A stretch of DNA of 64,000 nt from Actinostola sp. cb2023 (GCA_033675265.1 JAUJYZ010001345.1:1-64000); one strand, 5' to 3'. Shown: positions 44,415 to 57,356, counted from the first letter of the stretch. Program-made: numbers and translations. Notes: generated by a model from the letters alone, not told the origin.

Positions 44415-45728
44415 AATTTTGTTAGATATTAATCTTGTTTGTTTGTTATTTTAATGTGATAACCAAGTATTCGTGCATTAACGGTTACACGGTGTAAAAC
44501 GTGGAGTCAAATCATATTCTCATCTTTTTAGTGCCCAATGGGTTTGCAGAGGGTTTATACGAATTTGTTCAGTTGTCTCTTCCACAAACCTGAGTTACAA
44601 GGATGATAACTTTAGTATAATTAGTTATAATTAATTATAATTCGCATCGCCGAATGCATGCTGGAAAAAAAAGGAACGAATGAGGGGTCCTGACCCACTG
44701 GAACCATCACCGGTATCCGCCCTTGCAAGAGCAGGTATAAAGAATAGAAAGAAGACAAGGATACATGAAAGACTGATTATTTCCGATCCTGGTTAGTTTT
44801 CCGCTCAAACTTTAATCTGATAGTATGCTGACTATTTTTAACACGTTGACCAAGCAAGCGCCAGCCCGCATAGAGTATAAATAGAGTATAAATAAACAGT
44901 TGTTGTGTTTAGGGTGTACAGTAATTAGCGGGGGTTCGAGTTAACAGGGTAATTAAACTAAAGTTATCATCCTTGTAACTCAGGTTTGTGGAAGAGACAA
45001 CTGAACAAATTCGTAATAAACCCTCTGCAAACCCATTGGGCACTAAAAAGATGAGAATATGATTTGACTCCACGTTTTACATCGTGTAACCGTTAAAGGG
45101 GGACTAGTACGTAAATCGTTCAAAATTTGATTTAGCTGAAACTTCACTGAAATAATCTCAAAGACCCATACAATCACTGGTTAATTTTTTTCTCTAAAAT
45201 TCCAATGGGAAGTAATACATTTTTATGAATCTTTAGAGGTGCCAGTGACGTCACTGACTCAACCCAATCTCAGCTCCATACATTTCTTTGTATTTTGTGA
45301 TCAAAATATCTGAACGGTTTGCTCAGATAACAACTCTGCACTGAAGAAAACTATTCAAACAATCAATCCTAAACACATACAAGGTAAGAAAACTCCTTCA
45401 CACAAACGTTTAGCTTCATAGAAATAAAATAATTCGAGACATTAAACATGAAGAAATGTATGGAGCGAAGCCGTGATGATTGTTTGGGTTGAGTCAGTGA
45501 CGTCACTGGAACCTCTAAAGATTCATAAAAATGTATTACTTTCCATTGGAAATTTTGAGAAAAAAAATTAACCAGTGATTGTATGGGTCTTTGAGAATAT
45601 TTCAGTGAAGTTTCAGCTAAATCAAACTTTGAACGATTTACGTACTAGTCCCCCTTTAATGCATGATCATGAATACTTGGTTATCACATTAAAATAACAA
45701 ACAAACAAGATTAATATCTAACAAAATT
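44415..45728. mobile_element. Foldback element inside the stack
   Basis: Ends AATTTTGTTAGATATTAATC and GATTAATATCTAACAAAATT. The arms include GATAACCAAGTATTC and CAACTGAACAAATTCGT words and their complements. Its right arm is split by the TTAA MITE at 45097-45655. Confidence 0.8.
45097..45655. mobile_element. TTAA-flanked palindromic MITE
   Basis: TIRs AGGGGGACTAGTACGTAAAT and ATTTACGTACTAGTCCCCCT are flanked by TTAA at 45093-45096 and 45656-45659. Arms of about 200 bp include GTGACGTCACTG. Confidence 0.88.
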
Positions 45729-47062
45729 ATTGCTGCGAGCCGCCAGGCGAGCAGCAACACTAATCTTGGGGTTCCTGTGTTACGACTGATACCAGTTGAA
45801 ATCTCGATTTGTGTCCGTTCTGCCATTTGGCCCCCCCGCATGCAGCACTTCAAGGGGTAAATTTACACACAATTCTGGTGACCAGCGGTGGTAACTAGAA
45901 CTGTCCGAACTGTATTTATATGTATACGTTCTCTTTGGTCTTTGGTGGATATACGATGTGCTTATGCATTTATGCATGCACCAGTCAAGTGAAATCTCCC
46001 CCCCCCCCCCCTCGGGCATTAGCGGGGGAAAGCGGGGACTTTCACTTCAAATTCACTACCTATCTCCCCGGTAGGCGGGGAATGCACTTCCTTTCACCCC
46101 TTCGCCTTCCAGAGCGGGGAATAGACGGGGATTCGTGACTCACATATTTCTTCTTCAAAATATTATCTACAGAACAAATGAGTACTGGCGGGGGAGTTCA
46201 CCATTCATTTCTTCCCCGGTGACCTGGGACTTCACTGGCTTTAAATTGAGTAAAAAGTGAATGCCCCGCTTATGCTCGGGGGGGGGGGGGGGGGGGGGGG
46301 GGTTCACTTGACTGGTGCATTACATTAGCTCAGGAAAGAAATTAATGAAAGAGAGCAAAGACTCGATGTTTGGCGAGATTGTCTACCAGCCGTGTACGCG
46401 GAAAGGATCAGTGACTGAAGAAAGTTCGATGGCCGAAATCGTGCAAGAAATGAACCCGGGTAGAAAATAAACAAGCGAATAGCTAGCTGGTCGTCTACAT
46501 GTTTCTATGTTCTACGAAGAAAAACCACAAGCTTATATTTACAGTATTTATCGGAGTGGAAGCCGTAAAAGTAACATCCACGATCGATGTCAAATTTATA
46601 TACCTAATCGGTTTCGCATCGACAGTTTCACGAACCGATGCAGCTATGCATCAATCTACTCCGTTATATTCTTTAGTACAGTACTAATATTAAAGACTGG
46701 CGTTTGATGAATGAAGATGAAATAGAAGATGTGTATCAAACGAAATCAACTCGAATTTTATCGCTAATCAGAAGTCCACACAATATATGTGAAACACAGG
46801 AAGCCCAAACACATAAGTGAACCGTAGAGAATTTGAATGCGTTTTGTTAGTGCCACCTTTTATTATAATTATTGCTTCTTTACTATTAGTATAATACAAA
46901 TACAAAAAATCAATTCAATGACTTCATCAGAACTTGCACATCAATAATAACACAGGAAGCCCAACATTGATACAGTATGCCTTTACAGTTAGTTATAGCA
47001 CAGGCTGGTTATAGCACCTATTGGCCTCGCAGCACTTACTTGCAACATGCAACGACTAGTAT
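45728..47062 (+). mobile_element. Element with TTGCTGCGAG start and ACGACTAGTATT end (copy 1)
   Basis: Starts ATTGCTGCGAGCCGCCAGGC and ends TTGCAACATGCAACGACTAGTATT. A second copy in the same orientation is at 55957-56720. The interior differs: this copy contains a C-run/G-run-bounded inverted repeat (45977-46319, ends TGCACCAGTCAAGTGAA and TTCACTTGACTGGTGCA). The superfamily is unassigned. Short open frames inside (46499-46707) are not credible genes. Confidence 0.6.
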
Positions 47063-48551
47063 TATATATATATTTATGATGGAGCCCGGCATTTCAGTTT
47101 CCGGCCATGACGGACTTCCTGTGGTGTTTGTCACGCGAACTTGTCGTGTTGACAGTGGAGTTGTTTACTCCCGACCTATCGTTTCACAACTCTGTATTTA
47201 ATGGCTTAATTCTCCAAGAATACAAGTACATCAAGGTACACCATTGATGCATTATATTCCTTGAACATTATCGACTCAAATCAAGGTATTGAGTCAAGCT
47301 AATCAGTCGAGAGATTCCAACTCAACCGTCAACGAATCTTTCGACCCTCCAGAAACGTGTAATATTTTTTCTAAAAGTTTCGTTTTTTTCTCACAATGCT
47401 TTGAAACGCTTTCAAAATGTCAATACAGGTATTCGCTTTGGTCTGATTGAATTTATTTCCAATACATTGAACGGTTTAACTGACTAAATAATTGTCTTTT
47501 GCCCAAGCGTGACCTCCAAAGTCGTGTTTTTTTCGCATAAATGGGGGTTACATTTCGTCTTCTAGAATTTCAATTTGTGAGTTGCCCAAGAATTTTATTC
47601 GACATATTACAAGACGAAATAGTATTCATTGGCTGAGGTATACTTTCTATATTTGGATCGATGTACCAGTGGAGATATTAGCCTGTCAATATAACCTTTG
47701 AAAAAACGCTAAAAATGTGAAAATAATTTGAACATCGATAAAATATTTATTTTTTGTTAAAGATCTTCGATAAACACGAACAAATGTTAGACATTATCTC
47801 AATTTCCCGAAATGATATCATTTGTTCATCGAAAGTTAGGAAATTATTTGTTATTGTTGGTTTTACGAGTACCGTAAAATCGCCTCTCAAAACCGGAAGT
47901 GATCCCAAAAATCGAATATCGGCACCGTTCTCCTAATATAATTACCCGATTCAAATAACACTTACACAGCATAACGAGTTCACCTAGGCCTACATTCTGA
48001 CTAAATTTGAAGGAATTCGAATTTTCCGTTCTGCACTCTTTAGTCGAAAATTATGGACAGTCGCTCTTAAAAGCATTAAAATTATATTTTTTGTGGGAAT
48101 GTATAACCAAACGCCTACGTTCGGGCTCAAATCACGTAAAATATGAACATTACATAATATTTGTACAAGGCTCAAAATAAACAAAAATATGAAAAAGTGC
48201 AAAATATTCAGGTTTTGTATTGGTCACACATAGGAGTATTAAACCCCTGGGTGTCAGTCTGAGTTGAAAACATACAAAATGAATGATAAATATCATATTT
48301 TTAACAAATATGTGGGTTTTTTCATTTATCAATGAAACTTTTTTGGGGGTTTGTTTGTTTGTTGCTTTAATTTTCATTGCATCACCCACCAAAAACCCTC
48401 TGCAACTTATACAAATCAAAAACAACCACCGAGCAAACAAGACTTGGATTACAAGTAATAAAATAAACAAAACATGTAACTTCAAGCAATTAAGCTGTCA
48501 AGTTATATAATAATAATTATATTAATAATAATGTGATGTTATTTATTGTTT

Positions 48552-48640
48552 ATTTTTAGCAAGTACCACCCGACAGCGAGTAGTTGTATTAAAGGACAGT
48601 TCAAGTGTGTAGAGGAGGCTGAGGATGCCTATGGACATCA
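48552..48640 (+). pseudogene. Orphan copy of exon 5 of the 49.5-kb gene
   Basis: From TTATTTTTAGCAAGTACC through GACAGCGAGTAGTTGT to GAGGAGGCTGAGGATGCC it matches 51018-51106, including the acceptor. A short deletion and substitutions destroy the frame. It is the only other exon of the first gene copy that I could find. Confidence 0.85.
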
Positions 48641-49029
48641 AAACAACAATCGATGAATTTATTAACATTAAACATGTATATATACTGTGTATTAGTAATT
48701 TCCAATGCTCCCGACAATAATAAAATATCCTGAGTACAGCAAGATTTTTTAAATGTTATACATGCCAAATTTTATTTGAAACTGAGCTTGATTGAAGGAT
48801 TTAGGGGGGGGGGGGGGGGAGTGTTTGTTACAGACCTCAAAAGCCCAATTTTACATATAGGTCTCAAAGTCAAAGTTGGGGGAGTGATCATTGTGAAATT
48901 TAGACAGCAGAGAAGAATAGTTGTCGTGGATGTTAATCAGACCAATGGTCACATTCACCCCATGGTGATCCAGGGGGAGAGTGATGCTTGTCACGTGACT
49001 AACCCCAGCCCCAAAGCCAGCCTTCAGTC

Positions 49030-49120
49030 AAATCTAACCCTAGTTTCCAGAACTTAACCCTAACCTGAATCGTTACCCTAACCATAGTTTTGAGTTAACC
49101 CCAACCCTAACTTCTTCCCG
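49030..49120. repeat. Degenerate telomere-like CCCTAA words
   Basis: CCCTAG, CCCTAACC and ACCCTAACC recur irregularly (about seven times in 90 bp). The metazoan telomere repeat read on this strand is CCCTAA. The array is too degenerate to be a recent interstitial telomere and may be a simple-repeat expansion. Confidence 0.5.
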
Positions 49121-49165
49121 GGGTGTCAAAAGTCCTTGTCACATGACCTCATATTTTTTCTCCTT

Positions 49166-49252
49166 AAACAATAGAAAACAAAGGATTTTGTGCTATTTAG
49201 TACTATTTAGTTAGTTAACTATTTCACGGATATAATATTTGCACTATAATTG
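49166..49252. repeat. Half copy of the AGAGTGCAAAC MITE family
   Basis: Contains AACAATAGAAAACAAAGGA, GTGCTATTTAGTACTATTTA, CTATTTCACGGATATA and the terminal TTTGCACT. The left half is missing. Confidence 0.75.
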
Positions 49253-49564
49253 AGTGATTCCAATAAGCCTGGGCACTACTATTATTAGCTGTCAGTGTTT
49301 ATTAGATGTAAAGGAACAAAAGAGTGCGTGTCTAATAGGACTAATAGTGTGTATTGGTGTAATTTGTAATGCCCAGGTTTATTGGGATTACTCTAGTATA
49401 GACAATAATATATCCTAATAATAACTAAAAATCATATGCTTCATGAAATAAATATGTCTTTTAAGAAGTGTTTTGAACCGTTCACAAAATCCTTTTCTGC
49501 TCTAATATAACTTGGCATTACAGTCTTCCCATTATTTTGGCGCGAGTTGAAAGCCAAATTGAAA

Positions 49565-52500
49565 CATGGCGGGCTTGCCGAAAGGCTGAACTGGCGATGC
49601 TGTAAAACAATGGATTAAGCGAACTTGAAGAAGTCATGGTGAGTTGAAAGTCCGTATACTTATTATTCCATTATTATTCTCTTTGTCTAACGATTAAAAT
49701 TGTCTCTACATATGATTAACATGACAAAAATTTTTTTTATCATTTTAGTGTTGAACTTGTTGTTTTTACGGTCACATTTTATGTGATTTGAGCCCGTACG
49801 TATATACAACAAAAGTCGTCATTTCATGAATGCTCTTAACAAGATTGTATTGTTTTTTCGAGGAATATTGATGACATTTCCTCTGACATTTATCTTGTTT
49901 AGGAAAACAATGAAGACGAAATTGGTAGGTTGGTTGAACGTGTGTCAATATTAAAGATCAACTCATGTCTATCACGCAAGGTGAGGATCGACTACAGTAC
50001 TTTGATTATTTGAGTATGCACATTATAAAAATAGGCTAAACGAATTTGTTTTTATGATAATGATAATATAAGCGGAATACAGTCACCATTACAGCTAAAC
50101 TAAACTCTAACTAGTAATCGAGTGTATGTAGGGAGCTCGGCAGACTGCTGTTTGTTGTCGATTTCCTTTGTCGATTTTGATAATTATTATAATAACAAAA
50201 TGGCGACAAATCGACAACAAACACTAGTCTGCCGTGCTCCCTTGAGTATATGTAACATTTTGGTAACACAATTATTATTGTTGTTATGTTGATGTATAAT
50301 TTTATCTGGATTTTTTCTTTTCAATACACTGAAAAGGATAACAGTTTAGACATGGTATTTGGCAGAACTCCGATAAGGCCAAAAAAACGTCCAAAAAATG
50401 TAGTTGCAAGTCCAAATCAATTGCCCCTTCAAACTAGTAAAAGACTCTCACCAAGTAAAAAGGTAGTCTACTCTGCTTGCCAGCATGACGCATTGGTAGA
50501 AAATGCTCACTTTGAGGTTTTGAGCATTTTGTGACATATCCCTTCTTCTTTTGTTGCAACCTGCAGGTTTCTAAATTGGTTACTAGATCAAAGGGTCTTC
50601 ACTCCCCCAAGCATTTGGCATTTACATGTACTTCAAAGTCAACAAGGAAATTGTCGACTCTTGACGAGCACATTGCTTTGTTACAGTTTGTGGGACTACA
50701 TCGGGACCTTCAGCCAGCGGATAGCGAATGGCCTAGCATGAGACCAGGACATAAATACTGGGAGTCAGCCGTACAATTTCTAAAGGAGTCATTAAAAACC
50801 ACTTACAAAAGAGAAGGTAACTTAATATAAAAAGTACATGTGTTATTAGGGGTAGGGAGGTTGGGGGGTAGGGGTACATTCAATTAAAGCTCTGTATTAG
50901 TATGCAAGCAAACAACACTTGGAAAAACGAAAAATAAGTAAATATGAATAATAATTAAACTCTTCATATAATGAATAAATGTGATGTCATTTGTTAAACT
51001 GAGAGTGTTGTTTATTGTTTATTTTTAGCAAGTACCGCCCGACAGCGAGTAGTTGTGACCTTTAAAGGAAAGTTTAACACTGTAGAGGAGGCTGAGGATG
51101 CCTATGGACTGACGGTAGAAAATTACATAGATTCAAGACCTTCTAGAAATAGTGATGCATCTGAGAAAACCCACAAGCCTAGTCATTTGTCCATGAATAA
51201 GGAACAGGAATTGGAATTGGTTCGCAAGTTGATGCACTGTATAAAAGACGAAGAAAAGAGTGATATCTTCAAAGAAATTTCCAAATCAATGCCCAAAGAT
51301 ATGCTGAAGTCAATCATCATCCACATTGCTAACCTTCCAATCATGCAGGTAGAAGTACAAGAAATAAGCAACCAGCTATTTCTCCAGCTGGCAGATAAAA
51401 GAGGGATCTCAAGTAATCCTGGAAATTTTGTTACTCTCTCCTTAAATGGGATAAAAAAGTTACAAGATAATGGTAAAGCCAATTTAATTTACAAACTGAG
51501 TGAGGCCTTATCAAAAGAACGGCTGGGAACTAATACAACACTAATGCCAATGGATAGAATGCCTTTTGGTCTGATTGACTACACACTCCAGTTCTTTACA
51601 AGTACACATATTAGACAGGTACTCAGAATTGATCATTGCATATACCTAACATGTACATGTATTTGTCAACATGCAGTAATCTTGTGTGGTACGTGTCATC
51701 TAGCTGGTATATATATACTGATAATCTAATTTCGCAATGAACAAAACATGTCATTATTTTGTTATTAATTTAACTATATATTTCTATAAGATTTCCATAT
51801 CTGAAGACTACCGTTTATGGCTTCAAACCATGAATACTGAGTTCCCAAGCAGATTCCACAGGCTATTTGGAGGACCAATGTGGAGTGGCGTAGAACAATT
51901 AGAAATTGGGAATCCTGAGAAAGTTAGTAAACTCCCACACACTCTAAATTTAAACTATATTTACACTACTGACAGTGAAATTACACACAGTTAACTTTGG
52001 GGAACTGAAATATTTATTTGTCAAACTGTAATACTATAAATTTAAATATGAAAAAGGGGTGCCCTACATTTAGTTTAAGAAATATGTCAGTATATTGTTG
52101 CATGTGCAGATGTGTATTTAACTACTCGAAAATATTTTGAAACCTGCATTACATGTACATTATTAATAATATAATAATGTCAGCCTACATGTAGCTGTTA
52201 ACCATGATGATTGTTGTTCAAGAAGATGCTATTTATTTTAGAATATAATTGTTATTTTATGATTTAATCAGGCAACAATAAATATCCCAGCTCCTTGCTT
52301 AGTGTCAAACTGGAGGAATTCAAGAAAAGAGCTAGTCCAATTTACTCCGACACCTGGTTTCCAGGTATGGTATATGGTTGCAATATAATTGTGGCATGTG
52401 CATATGTAATAGTGATAGTCTGTTTTAATAATGTAAACAACTTGTCAATTACTAAGATACATTGGCATTCTCATTTAAAATTATTGCCGCATCTCTTTAT

Positions 52501-55189
52501 TTTCATAGACCTCTGCATTGGATGAGCTATAAAAGGCTAACCCAAAAGGAAGATTCTGGATTAAACTTGATGGGACGGACATTAAAGGAGGTTTGATGGA
52601 GTCTATGAAAGGGAAATGGAATGGTGATGTTAATCTGCATGATGGAAAGGTGACTGCACTGAGGAAAGAATATGAAGACAGAATTGAAAAGATTAACAAG
52701 ATTACTAATGGCGAGCAGACACCAGTGCTAGCGGTAATATCAGAGCTGGATGATGATGTTGTGTTTCTGTCTATTGGTCTTGAGAGGGCAAGATCGAAGT
52801 ATAATGAAAAGTATCTGAAGAAAACTACTCCAGATGAAATGTTGAAAACCTGAGCTGGGAAGTAGTTGAACACCACACTTTGCTGACTCAAGCACAAGAG
52901 CTAAAACAATGCTTAGCAGAACACGACCTAGAGAAGGAATCATCCCAGGGATTTGTGCAGCAGAAATTGAAAAGGAAGGTAGAGTATACCTGAAAAACCT
53001 TTTTAAGAAGAAGCGTGAACCAGCCACTCATGTAGTCGTCTGGATGATTTATGATGAGAAGAGAAACATAAAACCTTATGCACTGCCTGTAGGCGATGTT
53101 CCTTGTCGAACTCTACGAGATCAATATGTACGGGACCTGAATGAGCTCTTAAACAAGAGATGAAAAAGAGAGGTCTTACATTGGCAGGTAAATCAAATTT
53201 GGTATTAGATAACCTATAATAATTTGTGTGTCATTGTTCTTTGACACTGTTCAACATACTAGAACATGACAAGTCGTGACAACAGTTTTGGAAACAATTT
53301 TTTATTGTCGGTTGAAACATTTTGACTTAGTTTGAAATGTTTTGACCTGGCAAGGGGGTCAATACTGTATAGGTTGAGGGTAATTAGTATCATTTAAATA
53401 ATTATGTTTTTTTCACAAACTTTGTGTATAATAATTTTTTTTTGGGATTTACAGGTATAGTGACGGATGGAGAGTATTGCTCTCTTCGATCTCAAGGAGA
53501 AGAAAGACCTTTGAATCTTTGGCAGCTTATACACGATGCAAAGGAGAGTAGTGTGCAGGTATTATAATACACTCGAAAGTGTTTCTTGCTTTGATGGATT
53601 TGGAATTTATATATTATGAGTGCATGTGAGGTCATTTTTGTACAGTGTTTAAAAACATTATAATCATGATCACATTACTGTACTTTAAAAAAAGGTCTCG
53701 TTACAGTTAATGCAGATGGAACACCTGTTGTTGCCTATCCAAACCCCATGATCCCTGATTCAGTTATCTTGGAACTACACAGGCTTTGTACTACTAATGG
53801 CTTGTCTTTAGAAGATGCTGTGACAAACATCCGTGGTCAATTGGTACCTGATGGCTACATGCCCCATCCATTCCGTTCTAACAATCCTGATACCTTACTG
53901 GATAAACTAAGATCAATCGTTGCTACATTTCAGTTCAGGCATACAGTACTGTATTGGAAGAGCCATGATGTTGACTTCAGCATGTCCTTGTACACTCCAG
54001 AGAAATATCCTATTACACAAGAACTCCGCCATGACAGAGGTGATCACAATCATATTTTGAACAGGATTGGGAAAAGTACACGTGAAGGCCACAACCACAG
54101 CTTGAATTTCGACGCCTTTGATGCTGCCCTACAAGATCCAAACAGTGGCCTGACACATGCTGCTCTAGTTGGACTGAGAAAACAGTCTGTTCAAGATGTT
54201 GAGAGGCTTTTCTCAGTCCATGTGGTCAGGTCCATGAGGCAATTTGGTTTTCACACAGAAGCCGACTTCATGGAAGTTGTCTGCAACTGGCATAAAGCCA
54301 CAGATGGCAGAGGCCTTAGCCAACTTGAGAGGTGCCGCCACAATTACAGAATGCTAAATTTCATCCTTGATGAACTGATGCCATGGCATAAAGATAATTA
54401 TGACTTGTATACTATTGATGTTAATAGGTACATGTGTACATTCATATTTTAGTATTATATTAATTAGTCAATTGTAGCTATTTTTGTTTTCAATTGCAAG
54501 ATTAATGATTAATTGTTTGGTTTTATTATTGGACATTATAACATATGTTTTATTTCTTATAGACCATGGGAACAAGTGTGTGGCTTCTCAAGATAAACCG
54601 TAATAGAAATCACAACAAATATAGAGAACATTTATTATTCTCTTTAATATAATATTATGTTATTCATATTTAATTTACTGTTGTAAATACTTTTAAAAAT
54701 CTTGATGTAGAGTACAAGCAGTTATATAAGCTAGGCCAACAACAGTTTTATTTGTACATGTAACATTTAGTGCTAAATAGTTACTTACAATGTAGTACTA
54801 TAGATTACTATTGACAGGTATGTTGCATGATGGTTAAATGTTTGTACTCTGTGTGATTTTGATTTTGTGAATTCATATGTGTTTCTTTAAATTCCTCTAA
54901 TAGAGAATTCTCCAAGAAGATGGATGGCAATCTCCCGTTCTACTACCATAGACTCAATGATCGCTTCACAGATGAGCAACTACCTTCCTTTGATGAGCAT
55001 GCCAACTTTGACGAAAATCAAGTGGAGTTGCGAACACATCCCTTGAGGCAACATCAACTAAAAGTAAACACCAGAGAAGATAGCTCTGTTTTCTCTGCTG
55101 GTATAATTTTTTTACCTGTTAGAAATAGAACGACTATCAGGAGCAGAATACATCGACCGGAGGCTGGATTGCCTCCTGTACAAATTTAG
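49565..55189 (+). pseudogene. Twelve-exon gene of unknown function (decayed)
   Basis: Exons: ATG at 49636-49638, 49903-49980, 50337-50516, 50567-50816, 51029-51618, 51791-51922, 52272-52364, 52509-53187, 53455-53558, about 53695-54427, 54563-about 54593, 54904-55189. Most borders match in phase. Readable parts: VEEAEDAYGLTVENYIDSRP, GRFWIKLDGTDIKGGLMESM, SGLTHAALVGLRKQSVQDVE and NWHKATDGRGLSQLERCR. The C-terminal exon reads HRLNDRFTDEQLPSFDEH and ends HRPEAGLPPVQI. I recall close relatives as large uncharacterised multicopy proteins in corals; no enzymatic motif is evident. Damage: TAA at 52530, frameshifts near 52846, 52985 and 53155, TAA at 54594, and an apparent deletion before 54904. An ATGGCGG (YY1-like) word lies 70 bp before the start. 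Confidence 0.65.
50130..50241. mobile_element. 112-bp MITE in intron 2
   Basis: AGGGAGCTCGGCAGACTGCT and ACTAGTCTGCCGTGCTCCCT bound arms with TTTGTTGTCGATTT/AAATCGACAACAAA. The loop contains AAAATGGCGACAAA. Confidence 0.88.
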
Positions 55190-55956
55190 ATGATCACCTC
55201 GTGCATACTTAAAATACTTAATCGAAAACTTCAAAGTAAAGAAAGCATATGGCTACGGGGGATGTCCAATTCAAACTTGTTTTAGACCCTGACACAAAGG
55301 TAGTGTTGTCAATGACCCAGTTCAAAATAGAGAGAAAAAAAGTCTTCACTATTTCCCAGATCATCAGAAAGGAAACGTCAAATGTGAGACTATTAAATGT
55401 CAAAGCCAAGATCGTTGCCGTACACCATGTCAAAACGGTTGGAAAATATCCAGACCAGAAAGACAAACGCGACGTAGATTTGGCCGACAGTACAGGATCT
55501 ATCACGTTAGTACTATGGAGGGAGACAGCAAACAAGTTCAACTTCAAAGAAAATGACACCATAACCCTTGAAAACGTTGTGACTTCTATCTTCAACAGCA
55601 AGATCAACCTTACAATGACCGGGGAGTCGATCATAAATGAAATTCAAGATGATGCACTGACTGCCGTTGAACCTGAGGTCTATCACTCTTCACAACCAAG
55701 CATGATTAAATCTGTGAATACAACAATTATTGGCATAAAGGAATTTCATTTCGCCGTACAGTGTATCAACTGTCACAATAACATTCATTTACAACCTGGT
55801 GATCAAGATAACGACATAGAAGAGCTCATAACTTGCCCTTCATGCACTACAATGTTTCTTCTAGAAGACGGCAAGTTAACAAATGAGTGCATGATACTTC
55901 TAGCTGACAAAAACTGGTTTTCAGCCAAAACTGCTGTGAGTATTAAAATACAACTA

Positions 55957-56720
55957 ATTGCTGCGAGTCATCAGGCAAGCAGCATCATAAACGCTACAAC
56001 AGATCGAGTCTCTGTCTGTTTCTCTGTTTGTCCCTCGTAAGTATCACGTGGTCGTAAGTATCACATGGTCGTGAGTTTCACGTGATCATGCCTGAAGCAC
56101 GAGGTTTTTGCACGTTTGCTGGTCTTCGATCGCTGTTTCGTCGTAGTGACTGGTGAGTAAATGTGTTTTTCCTATAAGATATCATGTCAGTTAAGAATTT
56201 CTGGAAGCATTCATCAAGGCAATGAACGTGCGAGGACGCCAATGTGCATTCATGAGTTTAACGCCGGGGTTTAACGGCATTGTTGTTCGCTCAACGCATC
56301 CCATTTCGCTGTGGGATACTGACACACGATGATAGTTTGTCCTTGGGAGATAGACTCTTTCTCAATGCTCTAGAATGTAAGCTCATTCCTGATTTAGAAA
56401 CGCTATCCATGGATAATATGCCAGCTCTTCTTCATTGGTCGCTTTCCGACACACTAAATAATTCGCGTGTTGACGTATGTTGGTCCGAAGAGACTAAGTA
56501 ATACTTGACATGATATCTTATAGGATAAACACATTTAGAACGAATTTACTCACCAGTTACGACGAAACAGTGAAGAAACTGAGCAAACGTGCACAAATCG
56601 TGGCTTCGGTATTTATCGTACAGTGAGCTTTTAATATACATGCAAATAATGATACATGTACAACGACAGACAAACATGTTCGGCTCAGCAGCACTTCACT
56701 TGCAAATGCAACGACTAGTA
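55957..56720 (+). mobile_element. Element with TTGCTGCGAG start and ACGACTAGTATT end (copy 2)
   Basis: Starts ATTGCTGCGAGTCATCAGGC and ends TTGCAAATGCAACGACTAGT. A large internal inverted repeat pairs about 56105-56200 with 56500-56600 (GGTGAGTAAATGTGTTT against AAACACATTTAGAACG and CTCACC). It lies in the intron of the OB-fold gene. Confidence 0.65.
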
Positions 56721-56849
56721 TTTATTTCAATTAAGTCTTAGGTGAAATTCCGTACTCAGAGCAATCAATTTTAAAAGTTAGATATTTCAACTGTCTCATA
56801 ATCACACTCAAATTAGTACACTTTGTCACAGTGTCACTCTAATACAAAC

Positions 56850-56958
56850 ATGAGACAGTGCTAACTAATTAGTGCTAAATTAAACAATAGAAAACAAAGG
56901 ATTTCAAGTTCATTAGTAGTATTTAGATATTGTGCTATTTCATGGTTATTGCACTCTA
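56850..56958. repeat. Diverged copy of the AGAGTGCAAAC MITE family
   Basis: Contains AGTGCTAACTAATTAGTGCT, AAACAATAGAAAACAAAGGA and CTATTTCATGG before GCACTCT. Confidence 0.65.
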
Positions 56959-56980
56959 TTTCTGTTGCAGTGTATTAAAA

Positions 56981-57312
56981 AGTCATTCTCAAAAAGGTCG
57001 TCCAGATGAAAAGACTATAATAATACTACAATAAAGTCATGTGATTCAATATGTATCCAATTTCCTCGCATGCAATTTCAATTTGAGATGCAAAAGTACA
57101 CAGCATTGTAAGAACTGAATCTAATGGCACTGGTATCAACGAGCAGTTCTGCACACAGAAATTGAAAACATAATGAATCACTTTAATGTAGTATTGTAGT
57201 CTATACAATAAATACAATAAAATAAGTCACTGCAATAATGTCATATGTTCAACAAAAAGTCAGGCGTATCATTAGTATTGTAGTCATCTGGACAACTTTT
57301 TTGAGAATGACT
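56981..57312. mobile_element. MITE with AGTCATTCTCAAAAA ends
   Basis: AGTCATTCTCAAAAAGGTCG and GTTGTCCAGATGA-type arms are mirrored at the right (TCATCTGGACAACTTTTTTG, GAGAATGACT). Contains one copy of a 56-bp direct repeat also found at 57832-57887. Ends of this type are common in Tc1/mariner-like MITEs. Confidence 0.75.
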
Positions 57313-57356
57313 GTATGTATTTAGGGGATATAGTAAAAGCCATCAGTTTTAAACTA

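Larger units (their letters stand above)
43329..48151. mobile_element. 4.8-kb inverted-repeat stack with about 1.08-kb outer arms
   Basis: The left arm (43329-44406) and right arm (47061-48151) are near-identical reverse complements, except for one indel-rich patch near the outer end. Between them sit at least three further inverted-repeat elements. The outermost 45 bp of the arms (TTTACGTGGTTTGAGCCCG) are also present once in the paralogous intron at 49755-49800, so part of the arm is host intron sequence. Open frames inside the arms (for example 47754-47936) are the same non-coding text read on either strand. Confidence 0.82.

Noticed and set aside
43530..47936. Identical 60-codon frames at 43530-43712 (minus) and 47754-47936 (plus)
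   Set aside because: The same non-coding sequence in the two inverted arms; duplication is not evidence for a gene.
49030..49120. A recent interstitial telomere or chromosome end
   Set aside because: The CCCTAA words are irregular and degenerate, with no long perfect array.
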